NCBI GenBank assembly: GCA_000381605.1
Contig: KB906758.1
Location: 489,615 to 553,614 of the forward strand
Direction: 5' to 3'
Source of the DNA: Acidobacteriaceae bacterium KBS 89
GTDB taxonomy: Bacteria; Acidobacteriota; Terriglobia; Terriglobales; Acidobacteriaceae
Length of the DNA: 64,000 nt
Positions 53,490-63,700 of this stretch are shown here, piece after piece; the first letter of the stretch is position 1; each line of letters starts with the position of its first letter. Both the position numbers and the translations under genes were made by a program. Under the pieces are notes generated by a model. That model was not told the DNA's origin. It made no database searches and worked only from the letters and a program-made list of their open reading frames with translations.

Positions 53490-55712
53490 ATGCCTTTGAA
53501 CCGGCTGCTCGCGATACCCGTCGTCACCGTCGTTTTGACTGCCCTTGCCGCCGGGCAGGCCCAATCCACTACAGCACCCGCGGAAGGCGTACTCCAGCGC
53601 CTCATGCCGAATCTTGCTCCGCAGTTTCAGCTGATTCTTGTGTCCAGGCCTGACCACAAGGATTACTTCCGCATCACAGGTACCCGAGGTCACATCCGCG
53701 TTGAGGGTGCCACTCAACCTACGGTGCTGTACGGAGTGAACTGGTACCTGAAGTATGTCGCACATCTGCAGGTGTCGCCCAACGGATTCCAGCTTGGCGC
53801 ATCTGACTTCGTCATGCCGGCTCCCCAAGCACCCATCGAAAAACCGGCACTTTATCCCTGGCGATATGCGCTCAACGAGAATGTCGACGGTTACTCTGCT
53901 CCCTACTGGGACGAAAAGCGCTGGCAGCGTGAGATCGACATCCTTGCGTTGAGCGGTACGAACGCAATACTGATCGAGCGCGGCATGGATCTCGTGCTTT
54001 ACGAGACTTTCCGTGACTCGGGCTATTCTGACGAGGCGATTCGTAATTGGATCGTGCAGCCTGCGCACCAGAACTGGCAGTTGATGGGCAATATGTGCTG
54101 CTTTGAAGCTCCGATTTCCACGGAACTTCTCAAAAAGAGATCAGAGTCTGCAAAGAGGCTGATCGCCATGCTCCGAGGTCTCGGTATCACTCCGGTATTG
54201 CCGGGATACTACGGCATCGTCCCTGCCGACTTTGCCTCTCTGCACCCCGGAGCACACGTGATCACTCAAGGTGACTGGAACGGCTTCACCCGTCCGGGTT
54301 GGCTCGATCCTCGCGACCCGTATTTCGACAAGCTTGCTGAATCTTTCTACCGTCATGAACACGCTCTTTATGGTGATTCCGCGATCTATGACATGGAGAT
54401 ATTTCAGGAGGGAGGCGCTGCAGGGGATGTTCCGGTTCCGGCAGCGGCAAAAAAAGTGCAACAAGCTCTTATGCGAGCCCACCCCGAGGCGTTCTGGATG
54501 CTGCTCGGATGGCAGCAAAATCCGACCCAGGAGCTGCTGTCGTCGATCGACACCGGTCACATTCTCATCGCTGAGATCGAACAGGGCCGCATTCCACGCG
54601 AGGACCGCGATCGGGAATTTCGCGGCGCTTCTTGGCTCTTCGGCGGCCTGTGGGAGTTTGGCGGACGTACCACTATGGGTGCGCCACTTTATGACTATGC
54701 TGTTCGCCTTCCGCAGATGGCAAAACGTCCTGGCAGCCATATCGTTGGTACCGCTGTCTTTCCCGAAGGCCTCGACACCAACCCACTTGCGTTTGACCTT
54801 TACACCGAAATGGCCTGGCATGCTGATCCGGTGGACCTAATCGCGTGGACAGACGCCTACACCATCCGGCGTTACGGATCCAATGACCCTCATGCTCAGC
54901 GCGCCTGGCAGATCCTGCTGAAAACAGCCTACGGCTACCGCGCTGATGGAAACATGGATCATGGCGAGCGAGACGCTGCGCACGATTCCATCTTCAATTC
55001 ACAGCCCTCCCTGACGTCGACGCATGCGGCAACATGGTCTCCCGACGTTCTCCGGTACGATCCCACCGACCTGGCACCCGCGCTCACGGAACTTCTTCAG
55101 GTTGCACCTGCATTGCGGGCCACCGAGACCTATCGCTACGACTTGGTTGATGTAGCTCGTCAGGTTATGGCAAATGAAAGCCGACGGATGTTGCCGCTGA
55201 TCAAGCAGGCATACGAATCCAAAGACAAGATCACATTTGACCGCTTAACGAAGGAGTGGCTACGCGACATGCAACTCCAGAACGATCTGTTGCAAACCAA
55301 TTCTTTTTTCCTTCTGGGCAGGTGGCTCTCCTTCGTTCCACCCTGGGCTTCGTCTCCTGCCGAGTTTGACCGCCTTAACTATGACGCGCGCTCCATCCTT
55401 ACTACGTGGGGTGACCGCAAAGCGAGTGAGTTTGGTCTTCACGAGTACGGCAACCGAGACTGGGCCGGCCTGACGAGCGATTACTATATGCCTCGTTGGC
55501 AGATATACTTTGATTCCTTGTCTACTTCGCTCTCAACCGGCAACGCCCCAAAGAGCATCGATTGGTATGCCTTAGGCGATCATTGGAACCATAGTCAAAA
55601 GATCTATGATAAAGATCCGAAGGGTGATTCTTATCAAGCCGCGCTGGCTATAGCGCGCACACTTAATCTTCTACCCAATCATCCCGATAAGCCGGTACAG
55701 GTAAACCGATGA
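53490..55712 (+). CDS. GH89 alpha-N-acetylglucosaminidase (NAGLU-like)
   Basis: Exo-enzyme releasing terminal alpha-linked GlcNAc, the family of human NAGLU. The start is ATG at 53490; ribosome site weak. The 740-residue protein has a signal peptide (ends near AAGQAQ), an N-terminal alpha/beta domain (~30-115: HIRVEGATQPTVLYGVNWYL), a catalytic TIM barrel (~120-445: RWQREIDILALSGTNAILI, GITPVLPGYYG) and a C-terminal helical domain. Candidate catalytic residues are E307 (DMEIFQEGG) and E426 (AVFPEGLDTNP); their 119-residue spacing agrees with known GH89 enzymes. Its stop overlaps the HGSNAT-like gene start by 4 bases, so the two are coupled. Confidence 0.93.
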   Translation: MPLNRLLAIPVVTVVLTALAAGQAQSTTAPAEGVLQRLMPNLAPQFQLILVSRPDHKDYFRITGTRGHIRVEGATQPTVLYGVNWYLKYVAHLQVSPNGFQLGASDFVMPAPQAPIEKPALYPWRYALNENVDGYSAPYWDEKRWQREIDILALSGTNAILIERGMDLVLYETFRDSGYSDEAIRNWIVQPAHQNWQLMGNMCCFEAPISTELLKKRSESAKRLIAMLRGLGITPVLPGYYGIVPADFASLHPGAHVITQGDWNGFTRPGWLDPRDPYFDKLAESFYRHEHALYGDSAIYDMEIFQEGGAAGDVPVPAAAKKVQQALMRAHPEAFWMLLGWQQNPTQELLSSIDTGHILIAEIEQGRIPREDRDREFRGASWLFGGLWEFGGRTTMGAPLYDYAVRLPQMAKRPGSHIVGTAVFPEGLDTNPLAFDLYTEMAWHADPVDLIAWTDAYTIRRYGSNDPHAQRAWQILLKTAYGYRADGNMDHGERDAAHDSIFNSQPSLTSTHAATWSPDVLRYDPTDLAPALTELLQVAPALRATETYRYDLVDVARQVMANESRRMLPLIKQAYESKDKITFDRLTKEWLRDMQLQNDLLQTNSFFLLGRWLSFVPPWASSPAEFDRLNYDARSILTTWGDRKASEFGLHEYGNRDWAGLTSDYYMPRWQIYFDSLSTSLSTGNAPKSIDWYALGDHWNHSQKIYDKDPKGDSYQAALAIARTLNLLPNHPDKPVQVNR

Positions 55713-56896
55713 CAACGACGGGTTCAGCATCGACTATCGCGAATCCATCTCGTGAGATTGCACAATCAGGTCGACTGCTCTCGCTTGACGTCTTGCGCGG
55801 TCTTACGATCGCCTTCATGATTCTCGTCAATAACCAAGGCAACGAAGCGGCGGCCTATTGGCCGCTCAAACACGCGGCCTGGAACGGATTCACTCCTACG
55901 GACCTCGTTTTCCCAACGTTTCTATTTCTCGTTGGCATCACTACAGTCTTCTCTACCGCTTCCCGGCTTGCACGAGGTGCCACGAGAAAGTCACTCTTTC
56001 TCCACGTCCTTCGCCGATCAATCATTCTTTACCTGCTTGGTTTGGTTGTGAACAGCTTCCCCTACTTCCACCTGCACACCATGCGCTTCTACGGAGTGCT
56101 TCCCCGCATCGCTATCTGTTATCTCATTGCTGCTTCACTCTATCTCATCAGCCCTGGGTGGCGCAGCAAGGTAGGAGTCGCAATCGTCGCGATTGCGGGG
56201 TACTGGGTACTCATGCGCTTTGTTCCGGTTCCCGGATATGGCATTCCGGGTCATGATGTTCCACTACTCGATCACGACGGCAATCTCACTGCGTGGCTAG
56301 ATCGCCAAATCTTCTCCGCCTCTCATCTTTACGAGCGCACCCGCGATCCCGAAGGTCTTCTGAGCACCATACCCGCTGTGGCCACCGCACTTCTCGGACT
56401 TCTCACCGGCGTCTGGCTGCGGAGTCAACGCACTCTGGCTGCTAGGGTCCTAGGCATCGCTAGCGCTGGCCTCAGCGGAGTCCTTCTGGGTGGCCTATGG
56501 AATCCCTCATTTCCAATCAACAAGAAGCTGTGGACCAGCTCGTTCGTTCTTTTCGCCGGCGGATTCAGCCTGTTGTTACTCGCTCTGTGCCTCGTGATCG
56601 TCGATCTCCCCAGGAAGGGCTCGACCGGGCCGGACCGATCTCGCTTCCTCATGCCATTCTTCGTATTTGGAACGAATGCCATTTCTGCTTACGTCTTCTC
56701 TGAACTTCTACAGTCGTTATTCGGTGCCATCCATCCTCGGTCGAACTTGAACCTCCAGCAGGTACTCTACCAATCGATTCAGCACATTGTTTCGAACCAG
56801 GCCCTCGCTTCCTTGCTCTATTCGCTTGGCTTCGTCGCTGTTTGCTGGTTGTTTGTTTCTGTGCTCTATCACCGCAAAATTTTTATCAGGGTCTAG
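55709..56896 (+). CDS. HGSNAT-like membrane acetyltransferase (DUF5009/NagX family)
   Basis: A 395-residue protein with about ten membrane helices. Signature features: RLLSLDVLRGLTIAFMILVN at the start, then KHAAWNGFTPTDLVFPTFLF, where H55 aligns with the active-site His of human heparan-alpha-glucosaminide N-acetyltransferase. FGTNAISAYVFSELL marks a late helix. The human enzyme moves acetyl from cytosolic acetyl-CoA across the membrane to terminal glucosamine. The start overlaps the GH89 stop (ATGA). Related bacterial NagX proteins lie in GlcNAc-use loci and may act in transport, so transferase activity remains inference. Confidence 0.88.
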   Translation: MTTTGSASTIANPSREIAQSGRLLSLDVLRGLTIAFMILVNNQGNEAAAYWPLKHAAWNGFTPTDLVFPTFLFLVGITTVFSTASRLARGATRKSLFLHVLRRSIILYLLGLVVNSFPYFHLHTMRFYGVLPRIAICYLIAASLYLISPGWRSKVGVAIVAIAGYWVLMRFVPVPGYGIPGHDVPLLDHDGNLTAWLDRQIFSASHLYERTRDPEGLLSTIPAVATALLGLLTGVWLRSQRTLAARVLGIASAGLSGVLLGGLWNPSFPINKKLWTSSFVLFAGGFSLLLLALCLVIVDLPRKGSTGPDRSRFLMPFFVFGTNAISAYVFSELLQSLFGAIHPRSNLNLQQVLYQSIQHIVSNQALASLLYSLGFVAVCWLFVSVLYHRKIFIRV

Positions 56897-57791
56897 CCGG
56901 GGGCCGCCCTGCTTCCACTGCGTGGATCATTTGTCCATCGTCGAATTGCTGTCGTGAAGACTGACTGCGTTCGTCTGGCACAGATGATTGCGTTACGGCT
57001 TGCGCTAAACGCGAAAAAAATTCTATCTATATATGGATGGTAAAGCTCATCGTTGAGGAACTGGGACGCATTAGTCTAACTTCCTACGCAATCAAGCGGT
57101 GCGCTTGAGTTCCCGGATGATGCATTGATCTCTAGAATCCGGAACTCTGGAGACGGCCACGCTACTCTGTAGCGCGTCACCAACCTAGTTAGTGACTATC
57201 AAAATTGCAAATAGCTCTTTTGTGTAAGTTCAGCGCGGACTTGCGCGAAATCAAGTGGAAGAGGATATCTCTCTTGGGCCTACTGACACTTTAGGGCTAT
57301 AGATGCGACGTAAACGCTAAGCAATGCTGTAGCAACACCAAAGAAATCTGGAACACAGCGACGCTACCGGCACATGACGCGCCATTCTTGCTTCCAAAAT
57401 CCAGCTTCTACAACTTATTGGGTTGTCACTGCACATGACGTGCCATACCCGAAATTTGCCTGCCAAGTCATCATGCTTTTGGCCCAGAAATGTTTTCTCG
57501 ACGGGAAGTAGCTCTTCACCAAGGACATGAAGGTCGAACGTGCACGACTGGCAAATCACAAAAGTGGTTTTGAGATTGGAGAGAGCAAGAGGTCTTTCCA
57601 GGAATTAATTTTTCCGAGCGCCATCTGAGGTTTCTCGGTATTGGCAAACGGTTCGAAGTTCAAAAAGAAGCTGTTCGAAATGTAACAAACCAGAGGCACT
57701 TTGCAGAGGAAGACTTCTCTGCCATGAACGACACGAAGGGTTCTTCAGAAAAGACGAATACCGATTGCTGCATCAGTCGAAAGGTTTAGAA
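56897..57791. other. Long spacer without a supported gene
   Basis: About 900 bases, more A/T-rich than the flanks. The longest frame (57317-57559, minus) encodes 80 residues of unrecognised sequence with many Cys and Trp and no ribosome site, so it is not called. A 16-base motif is repeated at 57370 and 57431. The plus-strand frame of the next gene is open from 57609, but without a usable start until 57792. This may be degenerate remnant DNA plus promoter. Confidence 0.4.
57370..57446. repeat. Pair of short direct repeats in the long spacer
   Basis: GCACATGACGCGCCAT (57370-57385) and GCACATGACGTGCCAT (57431-57446) differ by one base and are 61 bases apart. ATGACGYGCCAT holds a partial inverted symmetry (GGCACATGACGTGCC-like). 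Origin unknown; could be a regulator site or debris of a mobile element. Confidence 0.4.
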
Positions 57792-60700
57792 ATGCCTGGA
57801 TCCATGAAAGTTTTGCGGAGTGTCGCGTCCCTCCGTTTCTGCCAGACAGGATTATCCGCCAAAGCAACGTGGAACTCACGTCAGTCGCTCGTGGCTGCTG
57901 CTAACGGTTTGATGTTGCAGCCCTGCTACCGAACGACACCAAGTTCTGAAGCAATCGAGCGGCCACTAGTTACTGGCAAAGCTAACGGAAGCTTAGGCAT
58001 TTCTAATAATGGCAAAGGTCGCAGAAGTGCGTCTCCCTTGAGGATCCGCTTAACTGCTCTGTGCTTCTCATTGTTCGTCGCGCTTTCCTGCGCTGTGGCG
58101 GGTGCGCAGACGGCAACCACGACAACACTTACAGTAACTCCTACGAGCGCCGCCAACGAATCCGTATTTACGATGACCGCGACTGTGCAGGCTGGCGCAA
58201 CGTTGCTCACAGGCGGTACGGTTACGTTTCGTGATACCTATAACAGCGTCACGCATGTACTTGGCACCATTCAGGTGGAGTCGGCGAATGGAGGAACAAG
58301 AAAAGGCAAAGCAATTTTGCGCCAGCAGCTCGGTGGGATTGGCACACATTCCATTGTGGCCACCTTCAATGCAACTAAGGTCTATTCAGTCAGCGTCTCA
58401 GCAGCTCAAAGCGTAACCGTTACAGGCGTATATCCAACGGTCGCGAGTCTAGTCCAAACGGGCGGTTCGGCCGGAAATTATTCACTGACGACGACCGTCG
58501 TCGGTATCGGTAGCTTAAATCTCTCGCCCACCGGAAATGTATCTCTTCTAGATACAAATAACAGCAACCTGTTGTTGGGTGTCGCCGGGCTTAGCGCGGG
58601 GACTTTTGGGGAACAGACTGTGACGGCGGCCGGCTCGCCGATTGCTGTAGGCAACAATCCGCAGGACCTGGTCGCAGGGGATTTTGATAACGATGGCAAT
58701 GTAGATCTCGCCGTTTTGAACGTCAGCGGCAAGAGCATGAGCATTCTGCTTGGTGACGGATTCGGAGGATTCACGGTAAAAGCCCCATATGCAACCGGCA
58801 ACGGCCCTGTGGCGTTGGTCGTTGGGGACTTTGATGGAGATGGAAATTTAGATCTCGCGGAGGCAAATTCTGGTGACAAAACCGTAAGTATTCGACTTGG
58901 AAATGGAGACGGTACGTTCGGCGGTCGAAATTCCTACGCAGTTTCTCTGGTAGCCAATTCTTTAAAGGCGTTGGCAGTAGGGGACTTCGACGGAGACGGC
59001 ATCCCAGATCTCGGCGTGCTTGGCAATACCGCGGCTAGCGGGGCAGTAAACATCCTGAAAGGTGACGGTGCTGGCGCTTTTTCGAATGTAACCACGTCGG
59101 GAATTGCAGTTGGAAATGGACCATCCGCCCTGATGACGGGAGATTTTAATGGTGACGGTGATCTCGACTTCGCTGTTGCCAACTTGACGGATAACACAAT
59201 TAGCATCATGCGTGGCAACGGTAGCGGCACTACATTTACGGCCGCTGTCGGCTCCCCCTTCAGCACTGGCGCGGCAACCAGTCCCGCTGCGATTGCTGTC
59301 GGCGACTTCAACGGAGACGGCAATCTCGATCTCGCAGTGGCGGAAAGCAACAAAAACCGGGTAGACATCTTCAAGGGAAACGGTGATGGCACTTTCTCGC
59401 TATTAGCAGGCTCGCCTGCCACCGGAACCAACCCTGTGTCGATTGTCGCTGGGGATTTTAATGCGGACGGCAAGCTCGATTTTGCTGTCACAAACCAGTC
59501 AAGCAATACGACGACAGTCATGCTGGGATCGGGAACGGGCACCGTTTTTACAGCTGCCACCCTCTCCCCATTCGCCACCGGCACAGGGACGACAACTCCT
59601 GTCGCGATAGCGACGGGAGACTTCAATGGTGATGGCACCTCTGATCTGGCGGTCGCCAACAGCAACAAGGACAACGTAGGAATTCTGTTAAACCAATTGA
59701 CCGATACGGCGAGCGTATCGATCACGGGTATTTCCGTTCCTGGAGACGGCACCGCTAACCATACGATCCAGGCGTCCTATGGCGGCGATGCCAACTTCGC
59801 AACCAGCACCGATACGTTATCCCTGAGAACGTCGAATATATCGACTACGACGCTCCTGAGCACGAGCACTACCACACCCTCGTTTGGACAACAGGTAGTC
59901 CTTACCGCAACGATTCAGCCTTCACTGGTAGGCAGCTTGACCCCAACCAGCACCGTTAGATTTAAAGACAACGGCGTAAACATTGGGACAGCGGTAACGG
60001 TCTCAAGCGGAGTAGCGACTCTAAATATCACGAGTCTGACGGCTGGCACTCACAGCATCACCGCGACCTATGCGGGAGACTCTAATTTCCTGACCAGCGC
60101 TTCGGCTCCTGTGGGAGTCATTGTTGGCAAGGCAACGCCTGTGATCACCTGGAGCAATCCCAGTGCCATAACCTACGGAAGGCTGCTGTCGAGTGCACAA
60201 ATGAACGCAACGGCAATCGTACCGGGGACGTTCGCCTATAGCCTAGCGCCATACACCTTGCTCGCGGTCGGTACGTCTACTCTTAGCACCACCTTTACTC
60301 CAACCGATTCGGTGAACTACACGATGGCTACGGCCAGCGTAACGATCTCCGTGACTCCTGCAACTCCGCAGATCAGTTGGGCGACCCCGGCACCGATCTC
60401 CTTCGGTACGGCACTGAGTGGGATTCAACTCAATGCAACTGTGGCCGTCTATGACATGGTTCCCCTCTCCTCCTATTACAACGTCAACGGTATTTACACC
60501 GATGGATCGGTCTTTGGAGTACCCCCGGGCGGATTTGATGGAACAGGCGCCGCCTACTCTTCGAACTTGCTGGGGACCTCCGTCACCTGGAATAACATTA
60601 CCTACCCGTTAGGACCCACTAACGCACCTGACGCTGTCGCCAATACCACTATTTCTCTTCCGCCCGGGCGCTACGCCAGCCTCAATCTGCTGGGTGGGCT

Positions 60701-63700
60701 GGTCAATGGCAATGTTTCAACCGCGAGCACCTTCGTCGTCACATACACCGACAATACCACCACGACCGTAACGCAAAGCCTGAGCGATTGGGTTTTCCCG
60801 TTGAACTATGTCGGCGAGTCGGTAATAACATGCGTCCCATACCGGAATAATTCAAATGGCACAAAAGATGCGCACTTGACGTGCGTCTTTGGTTATCAGA
60901 TTCCACTCGACAGCACAAAAATTGTTAAGAGCGTCCAGCTTCCGGCTACACGAAATAATGTGTTTCTCGCCATGGCGCTTGTCACTCCCCCAGTTCCCGG
61001 GACCCTCGTCTATACGCCGCCTTCGGGCACTGTACTACCCACTGGATTAAACACCCTTTCAGCAGCATTTACTCCTACTGACACTACCGATTACAAAGGC
61101 GCTACCGGAAGTGTGCCGGAACTTGTTAATCCAGCGAACGCACCAACACTCGTATGGTTTACTCCCGCACCTATCACCTACGGGACAGCTCTCAGTTCGA
61201 CACAACTCAACGCACAAGCCCAGACGACACCAGGAACGACTTCGGTTTCGCTCTCGTCGTACTACCGCGTCAATGCCTTCCAGAGCGATGGGTCGCTCTT
61301 TTCGACTGGCGGCTTCGACAATAATGGGAACGCCTTCTCGTCCAACCTGGTCGGTTCCTCCATCGTCTGGAATGGGCAGACATTTTCACTGGGGCCCGCG
61401 AACCTTCCGAACGCCGTTACAAGTACGACGATCGAATTGCCCCAGGGAAATTTTACTCAGATGACCCTGATTGGTGCGGCGACGACCACCGGACAGACCC
61501 AACAAAACTTCATCCTCAACTTTACCGATGGCACGAGTGGATCCGGAAAGTTGGACATGAGCAGCTGGACTCAACCGGCTGGCTACAGCGATGAAACGAT
61601 AGTTTCGACTACCGCGTACCGAAATACCGGTGCCGGTGGTCGAACAAACGGCAATACCTACCTGTACGGATATGTATTTCCCACTGATGGCTCGAAGGTC
61701 GTAAAGAGCCTCACGCTGCCCAACAATCGCAACGTCGTTATCGTGGCATTGTCCCTCACCACTTCACCGAACCCAGTTTCGATACCAGGCAATTACACCT
61801 ATACTCCGCCTGCAGGAACAGTGCCGGCTGTCGGGACCGTTCCGCTCAGCGTCTTGTTCACGCCTACCGATCCCAACTATGGAACGGCAACCAAGACTGT
61901 CAACCTGGTTGTGAACAAGGCCCCACTCACAGTTACGGCCAACAGCCAGACGGTGACCTACGGCACTGCGCTTGCGCCCTACAGCTATACCATCACAGGC
62001 CTGGTGAACGGTGATACGCAGGCAACGGCCACCACAGGCGCTCCTTCGCTGAGCACTACACCCGCAAATCCTGTCAACGCCGGCACCTACACGATCAACA
62101 CTGCGACCGGCACGATGGCCTCGTCCAACTACAGCCTCAGCTTCGTCAACGGCACGGTTACGATCACCAAACCTACCCTGACGGTGACTGCCAACAACTT
62201 CAACCGCGTGTATGGAGCAGCAAATCCCACCTTCTCAGCCGTTGTGACAGGTGCCGTGGGCACAGATACCTTCACCGTTACCGAAAGCACGACGGCAACT
62301 GCCGCCTCTCCGGTAGGCACGTACTCCATCGTGCCGGTGGTTAGCGGAACCAATCTATCCAACTACAACGTGGTCTATGTCAACGGCACCCTGACGGTAG
62401 GCCAGGCTACCCTGACGGTAACGGCAGGCAACGCGAGCCGTGCCTACGGAGCGGCCAACCCCGGTTTCTCGGCGTCGGCGACTGGCGCTGTCAACGGCGA
62501 CACCTTCACCTTCACTGAAACCACGACGGCGACTGCCTCTTCACCAGTAGGCAGCTACGCGATCGTTCCTGTTGCGTCTGGAACGAACCTCGGCAACTAC
62601 ACGGTGGTCTATGTCAACGGCACCCTGACGGTGAGCAAGGCGACCCTAGTAGTGACTGCCAACAGCCAGACCGTCGTCTACGGTGCCGCCATTGCTCCCT
62701 ACACCTCGACGATCACCGGCTTCGTCAACGGGGACACCCAGGCGACTGCAATGACAGGCACGCCATCATTCACCACAACTCCGGCGACACCGACCAATGC
62801 GGGCGCATATCCGATCACCGCGGCGCTGGGCACTCTTGCATCGGGGAACTATGCCTTCAGCTTTGTCCCCGGCACCCTGACCATTACCAAAGCGACCCTG
62901 ACAGTAACGGCGGGTAACGCGAGCCGCGCCTACGGAGCGGCCAATCCCGCGTTCACCGCATCGGCAACCGGCGCAGTCAACGGCGACACCTTTAGCTTCA
63001 CCGAGAGCACGACCGCAACCCCGAGCTCTCCTGTTGGGAGCTACGCGATCGTTCCTGTGGCGACTGGCACGAATCTCGCGAACTACACCGTGGTCAACGT
63101 CAACGGTATACTGACAGTGGGTAAGGCGACCCTAGTAGTCACTGCCAACGACCAGACTACCGTCTACGGAACTGCGATCTCCCCTTACACCGCGACGATC
63201 ACCGGTCTCGTCAACGGTGATCCGGCCAGCGTCGTGACCGGAACGGCAGCACTTTCTACCAGCCCAGCGACCCCCACCTCCGTTGGCAGTTACACGATCA
63301 CTGTCGCACAAGGTACGCTCGCTGCCTCTAACTACAGCTTCACTTTCGCAACTGGTACCTTAACCATCACGAAGGCGACGCTGACGGTAACTGCAGGCAA
63401 CGCGAGCCGCGCCTACGGAGTTGCCAACCCGACGTTCGCCGCATCGGCCACCGGTGCGATCAACGGCGACAGCTTTACCTTCACCGAGAGCACGACCGCA
63501 ACCATCTCTTCTCCTGTCGGGAGCTACGCGATCGTTCCGGTGGCGACTGGTGCGAACCTGGCGAACTACACCGTGGTCTACGTCAACGGCACCCTGACGG
63601 TGAGCAAGGCGACCCTAGTAGTCACTGCCAACAACCAGACTACCGTCTACGGAACTGCGATCTCCCCTTACACCGCGACGATCACCGGCTTCGTCAACGG

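Noticed and set aside
57317..57559. 80-residue minus-strand frame in the long spacer
   Set aside because: No ribosome site, no recognised sequence, odd Cys/Trp content; kept only as part of the spacer note.
58934..59752. 272-residue minus-strand frame
   Set aside because: Antisense to the FG-GAP repeats; its apparent repeats only mirror the GDFxGDG units on the plus strand.
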